Shown: one piece after another, positions 8,754 through 20,655 of the stretch
Position numbering within the stretch: the first letter of the stretch is position 1
How the letters are laid out: every line of letters begins with the position of its first letter
Assembly (NCBI RefSeq): GCF_003660445.1
Contig: NZ_QZVQ01000002.1
Coordinates: forward strand, 310,001 to 374,000
Length of the DNA: 64,000 nucleotides
Source: Croceibacterium ferulae
GTDB taxonomy: Bacteria; Pseudomonadota; Alphaproteobacteria; Sphingomonadales; Sphingomonadaceae
Direction: 5' to 3'
Program-made: the position numbers and the translations under genes
Notes under the pieces: model-generated
The model's database searches: none
The model's input: only the letters and a program-made list of their open reading frames with translations
What the model was told of the DNA's origin: nothing

Positions 8754-10057
8754 GGCTCCACCAGCCGCAGCACGGTTGGCGGCGGAATGTCCGTCAGCGG
8801 CAAATCGCGGTGCGGCGGCAGCGTGGGCCAGGCGATGGCGAACCCGTTTGCATCCTCGATCGTGTGGAGCTGCATTCCCTGCGGCACCGCCAGGCCGGAT
8901 GCCAGCCTGTCGGCCAGCCGCCTGTCCGGCGCTTCCCCGATCAGCGCCAATGTCGCGCTGTTCAGCGTCAGCAGCAGCGGCGCACCGTCGCGCACCACGC
9001 GGATGGTCAGGCGGTCCTCGCCCAGCGGCTCGGCCCCGCTCACCGTCAGCCGGCTGGCCAGCGAACCGCCGCCGCCGAAATCCCAGCGGAAGTCCGGCCA
9101 GCGCGTCACCTGCACGCTGCGCCAGCCATCCGCCTCCCGCCGGGCGACGAAGATCTGCGTCTGCCCGGCCGCGTCGAACTTGTGATAGGTGATCAGCACC
9201 CGGCCCTGCTGATCGAAGCCCGGCACCGTGTTGTTGTTGATCATGCCGCCGCGCACCGGCACCGGGTCGACCACCTCCGCATCGGGCAGCCGGATCGGCA
9301 GCGGCAGCGGGGTGCCATCCGATCGCTCCCAGCTCTGCAGGTCGCGGCTGCGGGCATAGGACAGGTCGCGATTGGTCGCGGCATCGGGCGTGTCGCGCCA
9401 CACCCACGCCAGATGAAACCAGCCGTCGGGGCCGAGCACAGGGCCGACGAAATAGGCGTTGCGCTGCCCTTCCCCATCCACCAGCGGCGCGGCCAGCAGC
9501 TTGTGCCAGCTGCGGCCGGCCGGGTCATACCGGCTGTAGATCTCGTTGCCATTGCCGCTGCCGCCATCGCGGTACTTGAAGATCAGCCGCCCCTCACCGT
9601 CGTGCAGGAACACCGGATAGGTCATCCGTTGCTCCAGCGCAGGGTCCGCCATGGCCGGCACCCGCTCCAACGTGCGCACATCGTCGCCACCCGTGCTGCG
9701 GAAATAGACCAGCGGGTCGTTGTGCATGTTGGCGACCACATGCACCTCGCCATTCGCATCCACCGCCATGGCAATGGCATTGTGGCTGTCCCACCCGGTC
9801 CAGCTGTCCAGCCGGTGATAGGTCCAGTAGCTGCCATCGCGCGGCCGCCGGGCGACGGTCAGCTGGCGGTTCGCATCGTAATTGGCGACCAGGATGGCCC
9901 GCTCGCCGACCGCCAGCGCGAACGGGACATAGTGCCCGGACCAGACCCGATCGATCGCGGACAGCTCCGCCGCCGTCGCGCCGGCAGGCTGCGCCACCAC
10001 CGGACCGGCGGGGGCGACTGCCAGCAGCAGCGCCCCCAGCCAGTCAGCCGCCTTCAT
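8750..10057 (-). CDS. Exported BNR-4 repeat (seven-bladed propeller) protein, probable polysaccharide lyase or glycosidase
   Basis: 435 residues with a signal peptide (ending GPVVAQ) and a BNR-4-type beta-propeller. Diagnostic segments are HNAIAMAVDANGEVHVVAN, YPVFLHDGEGRLIFKYRDG, RNAYFVGPVLGPDGWFHLAW and GMINNNTVPGF. In established families this fold includes ulvan lyases (PL24/PL25), rhamnose-glucuronate lyases and GH145, all acting around a rhamnose-uronic acid linkage. Context supports such a role: it is translationally coupled (14-bp overlap) to a GH105, which removes the unsaturated uronate a lyase leaves. The exact substrate is not readable from the sequence. Confidence 0.75.
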   Translation of the reverse strand: MKAADWLGALLLAVAPAGPVVAQPAGATAAELSAIDRVWSGHYVPFALAVGERAILVANYDANRQLTVARRPRDGSYWTYHRLDSWTGWDSHNAIAMAVDANGEVHVVANMHNDPLVYFRSTGGDDVRTLERVPAMADPALEQRMTYPVFLHDGEGRLIFKYRDGGSGNGNEIYSRYDPAGRSWHKLLAAPLVDGEGQRNAYFVGPVLGPDGWFHLAWVWRDTPDAATNRDLSYARSRDLQSWERSDGTPLPLPIRLPDAEVVDPVPVRGGMINNNTVPGFDQQGRVLITYHKFDAAGQTQIFVARREADGWRSVQVTRWPDFRWDFGGGGSLASRLTVSGAEPLGEDRLTIRVVRDGAPLLLTLNSATLALIGEAPDRRLADRLASGLAVPQGMQLHTIEDANGFAIAWPTLPPHRDLPLTDIPPPTVLRLVEP

Positions 10058-11237
10058 GCAGGTCGGCCATCGCGGTGGCGGCCATGATGAAACCCCCGAC
10101 GCCGTAATATTGCGTGTCGGTGGCGGCGACCTGCTCGGGCCGGTCGCTCACCTGCTGCACCCAGCCCAGCCCGCCATCGGGCTGCACCGCGCGGGTCAGC
10201 GCCGCCCAGCCCAGTTCCGCCGAGGGGCGATAGGTGGCTGGGTCGAGCAGTCCCGCCTTGATGCCCCATGCCAGGCCGTAGGTGTAAAACGCCGTGCCGC
10301 TTGCCTCAGGCGGGGAGCCTTCGGGCGCCAGCAGCGACGGCGCCCAGTACCCATCATCCTTCTGCAAGGTGACGAGCTTCGCCGCCATTTCCTGGAATAG
10401 GGCTTCCATCCGCACCCGGTCCGCACTGCCTTCGGGCAACAGCGGGATCATCCGCGCCATGCCGGCGAACACCCAGCCATTGCCCCGGCTCCAGAACTGC
10501 TTGCGCCCCTGCTCGTCCCGCCGGTCGAAGAAGCGGCTGTCGCGGTAATATAGGTGCTCCACCGGATCGTAGAGGAAGTCCGTGGTGGCCCAGAACTCGG
10601 ATGTGGCGAAGTCGCGGTAACGCGGATCACCCGTCTGTTCGCTCAGTTCCGCCAGTGCCGGCGGTGCCATGAACAGCGCATCGCACCAGCACCAGCGCAC
10701 CAGGCATTCGGTGGCGCCGTAGCCTTCGGGCGGCACCACAAAGGCCAGCGTGGATTTTGGCGGATCGGCCAGGATCCTGTCGAAGGTCGCCTTGGTCGGC
10801 CCCAGCGCCTTGGCCCCGGCGCCGTTCTCCGCCGCCCACAGATAGGCCTGCGTGATGACATGATCGTCCGCGAAATAAGGCAGGCGGCCCGGCTGCCAAT
10901 CGGTGCGCTGTCCCAGGTCGAGAATGGCTTGCGGGATGCGCGGTGGGGTGCCGGGTGCGTCGGCCAGATGCGTCAGCCCGACCCAGAACACGGCCTGCTC
11001 CCACGCACGCGGGTCGCCCGTTTCGCGGCTGGCCCGCGCAACATGGCTGCCATCGAGCCGCTGCAGCTGCCAGTCTGCCATGCGGACAGCCAGCGCACGC
11101 ATGGCAGCCGGCTCCCGCAGGACATCGCCCGGGGCTGCTGCTTCGGCCGCCGGCGTTGCGGCAGTGCTGGCGCAGGCCGGAGCCAGGACCATAAGCCCGG
11201 CAAGAACCGCATGGCGGATGATTGTTCTGCTTCTCAC
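10044..11237 (-). CDS. GH105-type unsaturated uronyl hydrolase (GH88/105 superfamily)
   Basis: Exported (alpha/alpha)6-barrel hydrolase, 397 residues, that by family removes a 4,5-unsaturated uronic acid from the non-reducing end of lyase products. Family landmarks are WCDALFMAPPALA (catalytic Asp), FWSRGNGWVFAGMARM, and DGYWAPSLLAP near the C-terminus. The GTG at 11237 is chosen: AAGGAG lies seven bases upstream and the protein then begins with a signal peptide ending LAPACAS (possible lipoprotein). It is first gene of a two-gene operon with the BNR-4 protein; the divergent neighbour is a GH2 enzyme. Confidence 0.85.
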   Translation of the reverse strand: MRSRTIIRHAVLAGLMVLAPACASTAATPAAEAAAPGDVLREPAAMRALAVRMADWQLQRLDGSHVARASRETGDPRAWEQAVFWVGLTHLADAPGTPPRIPQAILDLGQRTDWQPGRLPYFADDHVITQAYLWAAENGAGAKALGPTKATFDRILADPPKSTLAFVVPPEGYGATECLVRWCWCDALFMAPPALAELSEQTGDPRYRDFATSEFWATTDFLYDPVEHLYYRDSRFFDRRDEQGRKQFWSRGNGWVFAGMARMIPLLPEGSADRVRMEALFQEMAAKLVTLQKDDGYWAPSLLAPEGSPPEASGTAFYTYGLAWGIKAGLLDPATYRPSAELGWAALTRAVQPDGGLGWVQQVSDRPEQVAATDTQYYGVGGFIMAATAMADLHEGG

Positions 11238-14606
<3,369 letters not shown>

Positions 14607-14637
14607 GCACGCGCCCCGTGGCGTTCAGGCGCCAGGT

Positions 14638-15375
14638 TCAGGCGCGGCGGAGTACCGGGAAGGCAACCTGATCCTGCGGCATGGCGTGCGGGCGGGCGAT
14701 GCCGACCGGCTCCGCCGCCATGCGCTGGCGCGGCAGCGGGGTGGCGGCGAGGGTGGGCGCGATCCTGCCAGCGTCGCCCAGCTGCGCATCCATCCACAGC
14801 CGCACGGCATCGGCGGCGTGGCCGGCATCCAGCTTGGTCATCATGTTGGCACGGTGGATCTCCACCGTGCGCGGGCTGATGCCCAGGTCGCGGGCGATCA
14901 GCTTGTTCGACCGGCCGGCTGCCAGGCATTCCAGCACCTCCCGCTCGCGGCGGCTGAGCTGTCCGATGCGGCTGCGCGCTTCGATCTGCCGGCGGCGGAC
15001 CTCCACCATGGGACCGGCGGCAATGATGACGCGCTGCAGCCGGCGGGCCAGCGTGCCCATCTCCAGCGGCAGGGCCAGGCAGTCGATCGCGCCGTCGCCA
15101 ATCGCATCCACCACCTGGTCGATGGTGAAATCGTCGCCCGTCATCACCAGCGGCAACCAGACGCCGGCTTCGCCCAGGCGCCGGATCAGCCCGGCGGTGC
15201 CGCCGGTGACCGTGTCCTGCGCAGCGAGAATGACACCCTCGGTCGGCGGACGATCGAAGAACTCGTCCAATCCGCCATAGACCTCGGCATGGTGACCCAG
15301 GGCAAAGGCGATGCGGGCCTGTTCGGCGCGAGAGCGGCTGGTGCCGCCGAGGATGTGAAGGTGTGTGCGTTCCAT
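14638..15375 (-). CDS. LuxR/FixJ-type transcriptional regulator with degenerate receiver domain
   Basis: About 245 residues: an N-terminal receiver-like fold (residues 1-110), a short linker, a LuxR/FixJ helix-turn-helix (LSRREREVLECLAAGRSNKLIARDLGISPRTVEIHRANMM at about 130-170), and a C-terminal tail. The receiver appears unable to take a phosphate in the usual way: the acidic pocket is replaced by GGTS, the phospho-acceptor strand reads VILAAQD and the conserved Lys position reads LALP. The ATG at 15375 gives a receiver-like start; a GTG at 15411 is in frame. No kinase is adjacent. It is convergent with the GH2 gene, so a regulatory link to it is only a guess. Confidence 0.8.
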   Translation of the reverse strand: MERTHLHILGGTSRSRAEQARIAFALGHHAEVYGGLDEFFDRPPTEGVILAAQDTVTGGTAGLIRRLGEAGVWLPLVMTGDDFTIDQVVDAIGDGAIDCLALPLEMGTLARRLQRVIIAAGPMVEVRRRQIEARSRIGQLSRREREVLECLAAGRSNKLIARDLGISPRTVEIHRANMMTKLDAGHAADAVRLWMDAQLGDAGRIAPTLAATPLPRQRMAAEPVGIARPHAMPQDQVAFPVLRRA

Positions 15376-15545
15376 GCCCTGCAGGGTGCCGCCGGTTGAG
15401 CGATCCTGCACGACGATGCCCCGCCACCGTGAAGCGATCGAACCGTCGCGGTGGGAAAAATGGCGGATTTCCGCGCCTGCAAAAGCACCATTTTGGCGCT
15501 ATCACTCGCACGGGACATCCGGACAAGTGCCTAGCAGGCGATCCC

Positions 15546-15561
15546 TAGGCGGAACCGCCTA
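15546..15561. promoter_or_regulatory. Perfect 7-2-7 inverted repeat, candidate LuxR/NarL-type operator
   Basis: TAGGCGG-AA-CCGCCTA has the heptamer-2-heptamer geometry bound by NarL/FixJ-class dimers. A further outer repeat, GCCTAG...CTAGGC, lies just before it. It sits about 170 bp upstream of the LuxR-type gene and just after the end of the Anbu operon, so it could serve autoregulation or be a terminator hairpin. Confidence 0.4.
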
Positions 15562-15588
15562 ACCGCAAACCACATGGTGCGGCGCGAA

Positions 15589-16338
15589 TCAGCCGTCCTG
15601 CTTCTGGTAGAAGCTGTAATCGGGCAGCGAATGGAACGCGCTGCGCAGCGCATCGCCCCAGGAATTGCTGATCTTCTCGAAATAAGGGTTCGTGCTCTCG
15701 ATCCGGCGATCATGCAGCGGCTCGAACGTGTCGCGTTCCAGCACCAGCAGGTCCAACGGCATGCCGACCGACAGATTAGCCTTCAGCGTGGAATCGAAGC
15801 TGACCATCAGCAGCTTCACCGCATCCTCGAAGCTCATCGTCCGGTCATAGCCGCGGATCAGGATGGGACGGCCATATTTGGTCTCGCCGATCTGAAAGAA
15901 GGGCGTGTCGAAGCTCGCCTCGATGAAGTTGCCTTCCGGATAGATCAGGAACAGGCGCGGCTCCATGCCCTCGATCTGGCCGGCCAGGATCATGGAGGCG
16001 GTGAAGCGCCCCTTGCCGCTGGCGCCGTTCTCCGTCTGCGTTTCCTGCACCGTCTCGCGCAGCAGCCGGCCCACCTCCGCCGCGACCTGGAACATGGTAG
16101 GCAGCTCCAGCAACGAATTGTGCCGGTCGGCCGGCGCCTTGCTGCGTTCCTCCAGCCGGCTGACGACAGCCTGCGTGGTGGCCAGATTGCCCGCGGTCAT
16201 CAGCGCGATGGTGCGATCGCCGGCGCACCAGTGAAACATCTTCCGGAAGACGGAGATGTTGTCGACACCCGAATTGGTCCTCGTGTCGCTCATCAGCACC
16301 AGCCCGCGATCGAGCACCATTCCAACGCAATAGGTCAT
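15589..16338 (-). CDS. Anbu-type proteasome-like protease
   Basis: Bacterial proteasome homologue (Ntn-hydrolase fold), 249 residues. It begins M-TYCVGMVLDRGLVLMSDTRTN, so after Met removal Thr2 is the expected catalytic nucleophile, with Asp, Arg and Lys equivalents in SDTRTN and FRKM. Family members assemble as open, lock-washer-like or ring oligomers without a known ATPase. It is the last gene of the conserved four-gene set ATP-grasp, alpha-E, transglutaminase, Anbu, with a 46-bp gap to the transglutaminase. Substrates are unknown; the association with amide-bond-forming enzymes has led to the idea of a peptide or protein tag being made and cleaved. Confidence 0.92.
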   Translation of the reverse strand: MTYCVGMVLDRGLVLMSDTRTNSGVDNISVFRKMFHWCAGDRTIALMTAGNLATTQAVVSRLEERSKAPADRHNSLLELPTMFQVAAEVGRLLRETVQETQTENGASGKGRFTASMILAGQIEGMEPRLFLIYPEGNFIEASFDTPFFQIGETKYGRPILIRGYDRTMSFEDAVKLLMVSFDSTLKANLSVGMPLDLLVLERDTFEPLHDRRIESTNPYFEKISNSWGDALRSAFHSLPDYSFYQKQDG

Positions 16339-16384
16339 CTCAAAACAAATCCTGCCTGCCGCCCGCTGCCTGCGGGCCGCCTGT

Positions 16385-17209
16385 TCATTGCTGCTGCTGA
16401 CCGGTGAACTGCTGCTCCACCGACAGTTCCACTTGCAGCTCCTGCATCGCGCCGCCGAAGCTCATGCCCGTAAGCGGCGCGGCGTCGCGGTAATCGCGGC
16501 CCGTCGCCACCCGGACATAACGTGTATCGGGGCTGATGCCGTTGCTGATGTCGAACCCGACCCAGCCCAGGCCCTGCACCCATGCCTCTGCCCAGGCATG
16601 GGTGGCCGACTGCTCCACCCGGTCGTCCAGCATCAGATAGCCGCTGACATACCGCGCCGGCACTTCCAGCGCGCGGGCCGCCGCGATGAAGATATGCGCA
16701 TGGTCCTGGCACACGCCCTGCCCGCCCGCGACCGCTTCCTCCGCCGTCGTGGCGACATTGGTATGCCCGGTCTCGTACGCCACACGCTCCAGGATGGTGG
16801 CGGACAAATTGTGCAAGGTGGGCACCATACCCCGTGGGCTGCGCTCCACCTGCGCGATCAGGCGGCGAATATTCGGGCCCGCCTTGGTCAGGTCGGTCTG
16901 CCCCAGGAATGACCATAGCGGCATGTGGCCTGAATGTGCGCCCAGCACCCCGGCGCGATCCACCGTGTCGACCTGCCCGGTGGCGGTGATGGCCAGTTCC
17001 TCGGCATCCTCGTCCACGCTGATCAGCGTCACGCGATTGTGGTTCTGATCGTCATAGACCAGCTCCTCCCGCGCGCCCGTCAGCTCCATCGCCCATTCGT
17101 TCACCCGCTGCCCCTGCGTGGCCTTCGGCGTCAGCCGTAGCCGCTGGAGCCCGTGCTTGACGGGCCGGCTGAAACGGAACCGCGTGGTATGCCGGATGGC
17201 GAGGCGCAT
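16385..17209 (-). CDS. Transglutaminase-like cysteine peptidase family protein
   Basis: 274 residues: an N-terminal beta-rich domain typical of this subfamily (MRLAIRHTTRFRFSRPV) and a transglutaminase core. The catalytic triad is visible as Cys in GQGVCQDHAH, His in SATHAWAEAW and Asp in GFDISNG. There is no signal peptide, so it is cytosolic. It lies 13 bp after the alpha-E gene and 46 bp before Anbu. It could break or form isopeptide bonds; in this operon it may act on the ATP-grasp product or on a shared protein target (inference). Confidence 0.9.
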   Translation of the reverse strand: MRLAIRHTTRFRFSRPVKHGLQRLRLTPKATQGQRVNEWAMELTGAREELVYDDQNHNRVTLISVDEDAEELAITATGQVDTVDRAGVLGAHSGHMPLWSFLGQTDLTKAGPNIRRLIAQVERSPRGMVPTLHNLSATILERVAYETGHTNVATTAEEAVAGGQGVCQDHAHIFIAAARALEVPARYVSGYLMLDDRVEQSATHAWAEAWVQGLGWVGFDISNGISPDTRYVRVATGRDYRDAAPLTGMSFGGAMQELQVELSVEQQFTGQQQQ

Positions 17210-17222
17210 GATCGGCGGCGTC

Positions 17223-18224
17223 CTACTCGTTGAAACGGTATTGTTCGGCGATGGCGTTGGCCATCGCCTGGTTGCGGCCGATGAATTCGACCAGGAACTG
17301 GTGCAGCCCCTGATCGAAGATGGACTCCACGGTACGGCCGGTCAGCCGTTCGTCCAGTTCGTTCATCAGCTGGTGGGCCGGGCCTTCGCGCCCGTGCAGC
17401 TGCGCCAGCGCATCCAGGTTCTCGCGCAGGGCGGCGTAGCAGAAGGCGAGGCTGCGCGGAAACCGGCTGTCCAGGATCAGCAGCTCCGCGATGCTGCGCG
17501 CCTCCATCCGCCCGGCATTCAGGTAGCGATAGGCCCGCTCCCCCGACAGGGATCGCAGCACATTGTCCCACTGCCCGGTATCGAGCGGCGTGCCGACATA
17601 GGAGAGCGATGGCAGCAACAGGTAGTATTTCACGTCAAGGATGCGCGCGGTGTTGTCCGCCCGTTCTATGAACGTGCCCGCGCGCACGAAGGAATAGACC
17701 TCGTTGCGCATCATCGAACCATGGGTTGCGCCGCGTGCCAGCGTCGATTCCCGCCGGATCGCGGCCAAGGCTATGTTCAGGCTGGTATCCCGCACCGGCC
17801 GGGCCAGCAGATCGCGCAGGGTCATCCACCCTTCGTTCACCGCCTCCCACACCTCGGCCGTGATGGCAGAGCGGCAGGCCCGGGCGTTGGTGCGTGCGCG
17901 TTCGAACATGGACAGCACGCTTTGCGGGTTGCCCTTGCCCCGCAGCACGAAGTCGCAGACATGCGCGCCGGTGAAATCATCATGCTGCGCGGTGTAGGCG
18001 GTCAACTGGCCCAGCGTGGTCAGGACCGACTTCCATTCCTCGCTCGCGACGTCCTCCCCCCGGGTGATCGCCATGCGGTGCCCGGCCGCCAGCAGCCGGG
18101 CCGTGTTCTCGGCCCGCTCCAGATAGCGGTACATCCAGAACATGCCGGTGGCGACGCGGCCCAGCACGGGCACTTCGCCGCGATCCTGCACGATCATGCT
18201 GCCGGGTTGTCCTTGCCTACTCAT
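17223..18224 (-). CDS. Alpha-E domain protein (DUF403)
   Basis: All-helical protein of 333 residues named after its conserved Glu-rich helices; LGRVATGMFWMYRYLERAENTARLL is the family hallmark. Its start overlaps the stop of the ATP-grasp gene by 8 bp (ATGAGTAG), indicating translational coupling. The first 20 or so residues (MSRQGQPGSMIVQDRGEVP) are extra relative to most relatives, so a later start is possible. Biochemical function is unknown; it always travels with the circularly permuted ATP-grasp and transglutaminase genes and may be a structural partner. Confidence 0.88.
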   Translation of the reverse strand: MSRQGQPGSMIVQDRGEVPVLGRVATGMFWMYRYLERAENTARLLAAGHRMAITRGEDVASEEWKSVLTTLGQLTAYTAQHDDFTGAHVCDFVLRGKGNPQSVLSMFERARTNARACRSAITAEVWEAVNEGWMTLRDLLARPVRDTSLNIALAAIRRESTLARGATHGSMMRNEVYSFVRAGTFIERADNTARILDVKYYLLLPSLSYVGTPLDTGQWDNVLRSLSGERAYRYLNAGRMEARSIAELLILDSRFPRSLAFCYAALRENLDALAQLHGREGPAHQLMNELDERLTGRTVESIFDQGLHQFLVEFIGRNQAMANAIAEQYRFNE

Positions 18225-19647
18225 CCAGCACCCAGCTGTCCTTGGTGCCGCCGCCCTGACTGGAATTGACCACCAGCGATCCCTTCTTCAGCGCCACGCG
18301 GGTCAGCCCGCCGGGCGTGATCTCCACCCCATGGGGCGACAGCAGCACGAACGGGCGCAGGTCCACATGCCGCGGCGCGAGCCCGCTGCGGGTGAAGATG
18401 GGGCAGGTGGACAGAGCCAGCGTGGGCTGCGCGATGTAATTGTCCGGGCGCGCCTGCAGCTTGGCGCGGAAGGCGGCGATTTCCTTGCGGCTGGCGGTCG
18501 GGCCGATCAGCATGCCGTAGCCGCCCGATCCGTGCACTTCCTTCACCACCAGCTCGGGCAGGTTCTCCAGCACATATTTCAGGCTGTCGGGATCGGCGCA
18601 GCGCCAGGTCTGCACATTGTTCAGCAACGGCTTCTCGCCGGTGTAGAACTCCACGATGTCCGGCATGAAGGAGTAGATCGCCTTGTCGTCCGCGACCCCG
18701 GTGCCCGGCGCATTGGCGATGGTGATGCGGCCGGCCCGATACACGTCCATGATCCCCGGCACGCCCAGAACGCTGTCCGGGTTGAAGGTCAGCGGGTCCA
18801 GAAACTCGTCATCCACCCGGCGGTACAGCACGTCGATCGGCCGGTAGCCTTGCGTGGTGCGCATCTGCACCCGTCCGCCGATCACGCGCAGGTCGCTGCC
18901 TTCCACCAGTTCCGCCCCCATCTGGTCCGCCAGGAAGGCGTGTTCGAAATAGGCGGAATTGTAGATGCCCGGCGTCAGCACCGCCACGGTGGGGTTCGCC
19001 GCGGCGCAATCGGGCGCGCAGGCGCTGAGGCTCTTGGCCAGGCGGCGCGGATAGTTGCTGACCGGCTGCACCTTCACCTTGGTGAACAGTTCGGGGAACA
19101 TGGCCATCATGGTTTCGCGGTTTTCCAGCATGTAGCTGACCCCGCTGGGCGTCCGGGCATTGTCCTCCAGCACCAGGAATTCGTCCGGGCCGGTGCGCAC
19201 CAGATCGACCCCGGTGATATGGGTGTAGATGTCGCCCGGCGGTCTCAGCCCCACCATCTGCGGCAGCCATGCGGCATTGTTGCGGAACAGCCGTTCGGGC
19301 AGGCGGCCGGAACGGATGATGTCCTGCCGGTGATACAGATCGTGCATGAAGGCGTTCATCGCCTTCACCCGCTGCTCGATCCCGCGCGAAAGCTTGCGCC
19401 ACTCGGCCGCGGCGATGATACGCGGCACCATGTCGAACGGGATCAGCCGTTCCTCGGCATCATCCTGGCCATAGACGTTGAAGGTGATGCCGGTGCTGCG
19501 GAAGAAACTCTCCGCCTCGAAATTCTTGCGCCGCATCCAGGCGCTGTCCTGCTGCGAGAGCCATTCGTGATATTGACGATAAGCCTCGCGGACTGTGCCG
19601 TCAGGCGCCAGCATCTCGTCGAACTTGGCGGGTGACGGCGCGTCCAT
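18217..19647 (-). CDS. Circularly permuted type 2 ATP-grasp protein
   Basis: 476-residue ATP-grasp enzyme (DUF404/DUF407 family) expected to activate a carboxylate as acyl-phosphate and form an amide bond. Readable segments include NDLYHRQDI-type AFMHDLYHRQDIIRSG, GVDLVRTGPDEFLVLEDNARTPSG, ANAPGTGVADDKAIYSFMPD and VKEVHGSGGYGMLIGP. The ATG at 19647 has AAGGA six bases upstream; longer in-frame readings lack family similarity. It is the first of the four-gene Anbu operon, 70 bp downstream of an alpha/beta hydrolase on the same strand. Donor and acceptor substrates are unknown. Confidence 0.92.
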   Translation of the reverse strand: MDAPSPAKFDEMLAPDGTVREAYRQYHEWLSQQDSAWMRRKNFEAESFFRSTGITFNVYGQDDAEERLIPFDMVPRIIAAAEWRKLSRGIEQRVKAMNAFMHDLYHRQDIIRSGRLPERLFRNNAAWLPQMVGLRPPGDIYTHITGVDLVRTGPDEFLVLEDNARTPSGVSYMLENRETMMAMFPELFTKVKVQPVSNYPRRLAKSLSACAPDCAAANPTVAVLTPGIYNSAYFEHAFLADQMGAELVEGSDLRVIGGRVQMRTTQGYRPIDVLYRRVDDEFLDPLTFNPDSVLGVPGIMDVYRAGRITIANAPGTGVADDKAIYSFMPDIVEFYTGEKPLLNNVQTWRCADPDSLKYVLENLPELVVKEVHGSGGYGMLIGPTASRKEIAAFRAKLQARPDNYIAQPTLALSTCPIFTRSGLAPRHVDLRPFVLLSPHGVEITPGGLTRVALKKGSLVVNSSQGGGTKDSWVLDE

Positions 19648-19717
19648 GGCATCCTTTGCTGCTGCTGCGTTGCACAATGGCACGGCGGATGCCCGTCGCC
19701 AAGCTGCGCTTTCATAT

Positions 19718-20512
19718 TCAACCCGGACGGGTTCGTTCAAGTTCCTGAGCAACGGTCCGGATGGCCTCTTCCGCGTTGGAAAAACCGATATGGGTGCACC
19801 GCAGGGCAATCGCCCGATCCCGCTCCCCCGGCCGCCCGGCCGCGCTGCGCGGGGTTATGATGCCGTCGCGCGGGCTCCACAACGCGACCGTCTCGACCGG
19901 CGGCTTCACCGCCAGTTCCGCCTCCACCGGCGGGTGGTCCACCGCATGGCCGGCCAGCAGCTGGTACAGGCGCCACGCATTGTTGGCATAAGGCGTGCCG
20001 GAAAACGGCGAGCCCATGGTCACCACCTTCGCCACATGTTCGGGCTGATGCTTGGCGATCTCCCGCGCGAAGATGCCGCCCAGACTCCAGCCGACCAGCA
20101 CCACCTGCCGCCCATAGCGGGCGTGGATCTCGGCCAGTCGGGCGCCCAGCGTCGCGAACTTCTCCTCGCTCGGGCCGAGATTGTAGCCCAGGCCCCAGCG
20201 CTTGGTACGGTGGCCCGCCTGTTCCAGCTTCTCCGCCATGAAGCGCATGCGCACGGGATGGGTGGCCAGACCGGGCAGCAGCATCACGATCTGCGGATTG
20301 CCGCTGCGCTCCAGGGTGAAATCACGCCGGAACGGGCGCATGATCGGCGCGGCGAATGTCGCCACTTCCCCCAGCAACAGGCGCGCGGCGGGGCCGCGCG
20401 CATCCGCCGGTGCAGGCCCGCTGGCGAGCACGGCCCGGCGCGAAGCCTCCGCCAGAAATCCGACAGGGGAGGCGCCCGCCATGCGGGACGATGTAAGCGG
20501 GGTGCTGGCCAT
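19718..20512 (-). CDS. Alpha/beta hydrolase
   Basis: 264-residue lipase-like alpha/beta hydrolase. It has the oxyanion-type segment VMLLPGLATHPVRM, the nucleophile elbow GWSLGG and a C-terminal His in CTHIGFSN; the Asp in WSPRDGIITP completes a plausible triad. The N-terminus is Ala-rich without a clear signal peptide. The ATG at 20512 is chosen because similarity to hydrolases starts soon after and a GGA lies upstream. It precedes the Anbu operon on the same strand and may share its promoter; substrate unknown. Confidence 0.85.
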   Translation of the reverse strand: MASTPLTSSRMAGASPVGFLAEASRRAVLASGPAPADARGPAARLLLGEVATFAAPIMRPFRRDFTLERSGNPQIVMLLPGLATHPVRMRFMAEKLEQAGHRTKRWGLGYNLGPSEEKFATLGARLAEIHARYGRQVVLVGWSLGGIFAREIAKHQPEHVAKVVTMGSPFSGTPYANNAWRLYQLLAGHAVDHPPVEAELAVKPPVETVALWSPRDGIITPRSAAGRPGERDRAIALRCTHIGFSNAEEAIRTVAQELERTRPG

Positions 20513-20655
20513 GACGTCCAATGTAACACAAATGACTTGTTGCTGCATTAACGGTCTTTGCCCCGGCCGTTTCCTGCAATTGCCCAGCTTTCGGCAGTCC
20601 GGCTCATCTGCGTGCGCCGATTGCACTGGCCGGACCTGCCGCCCATATTGGCGCC

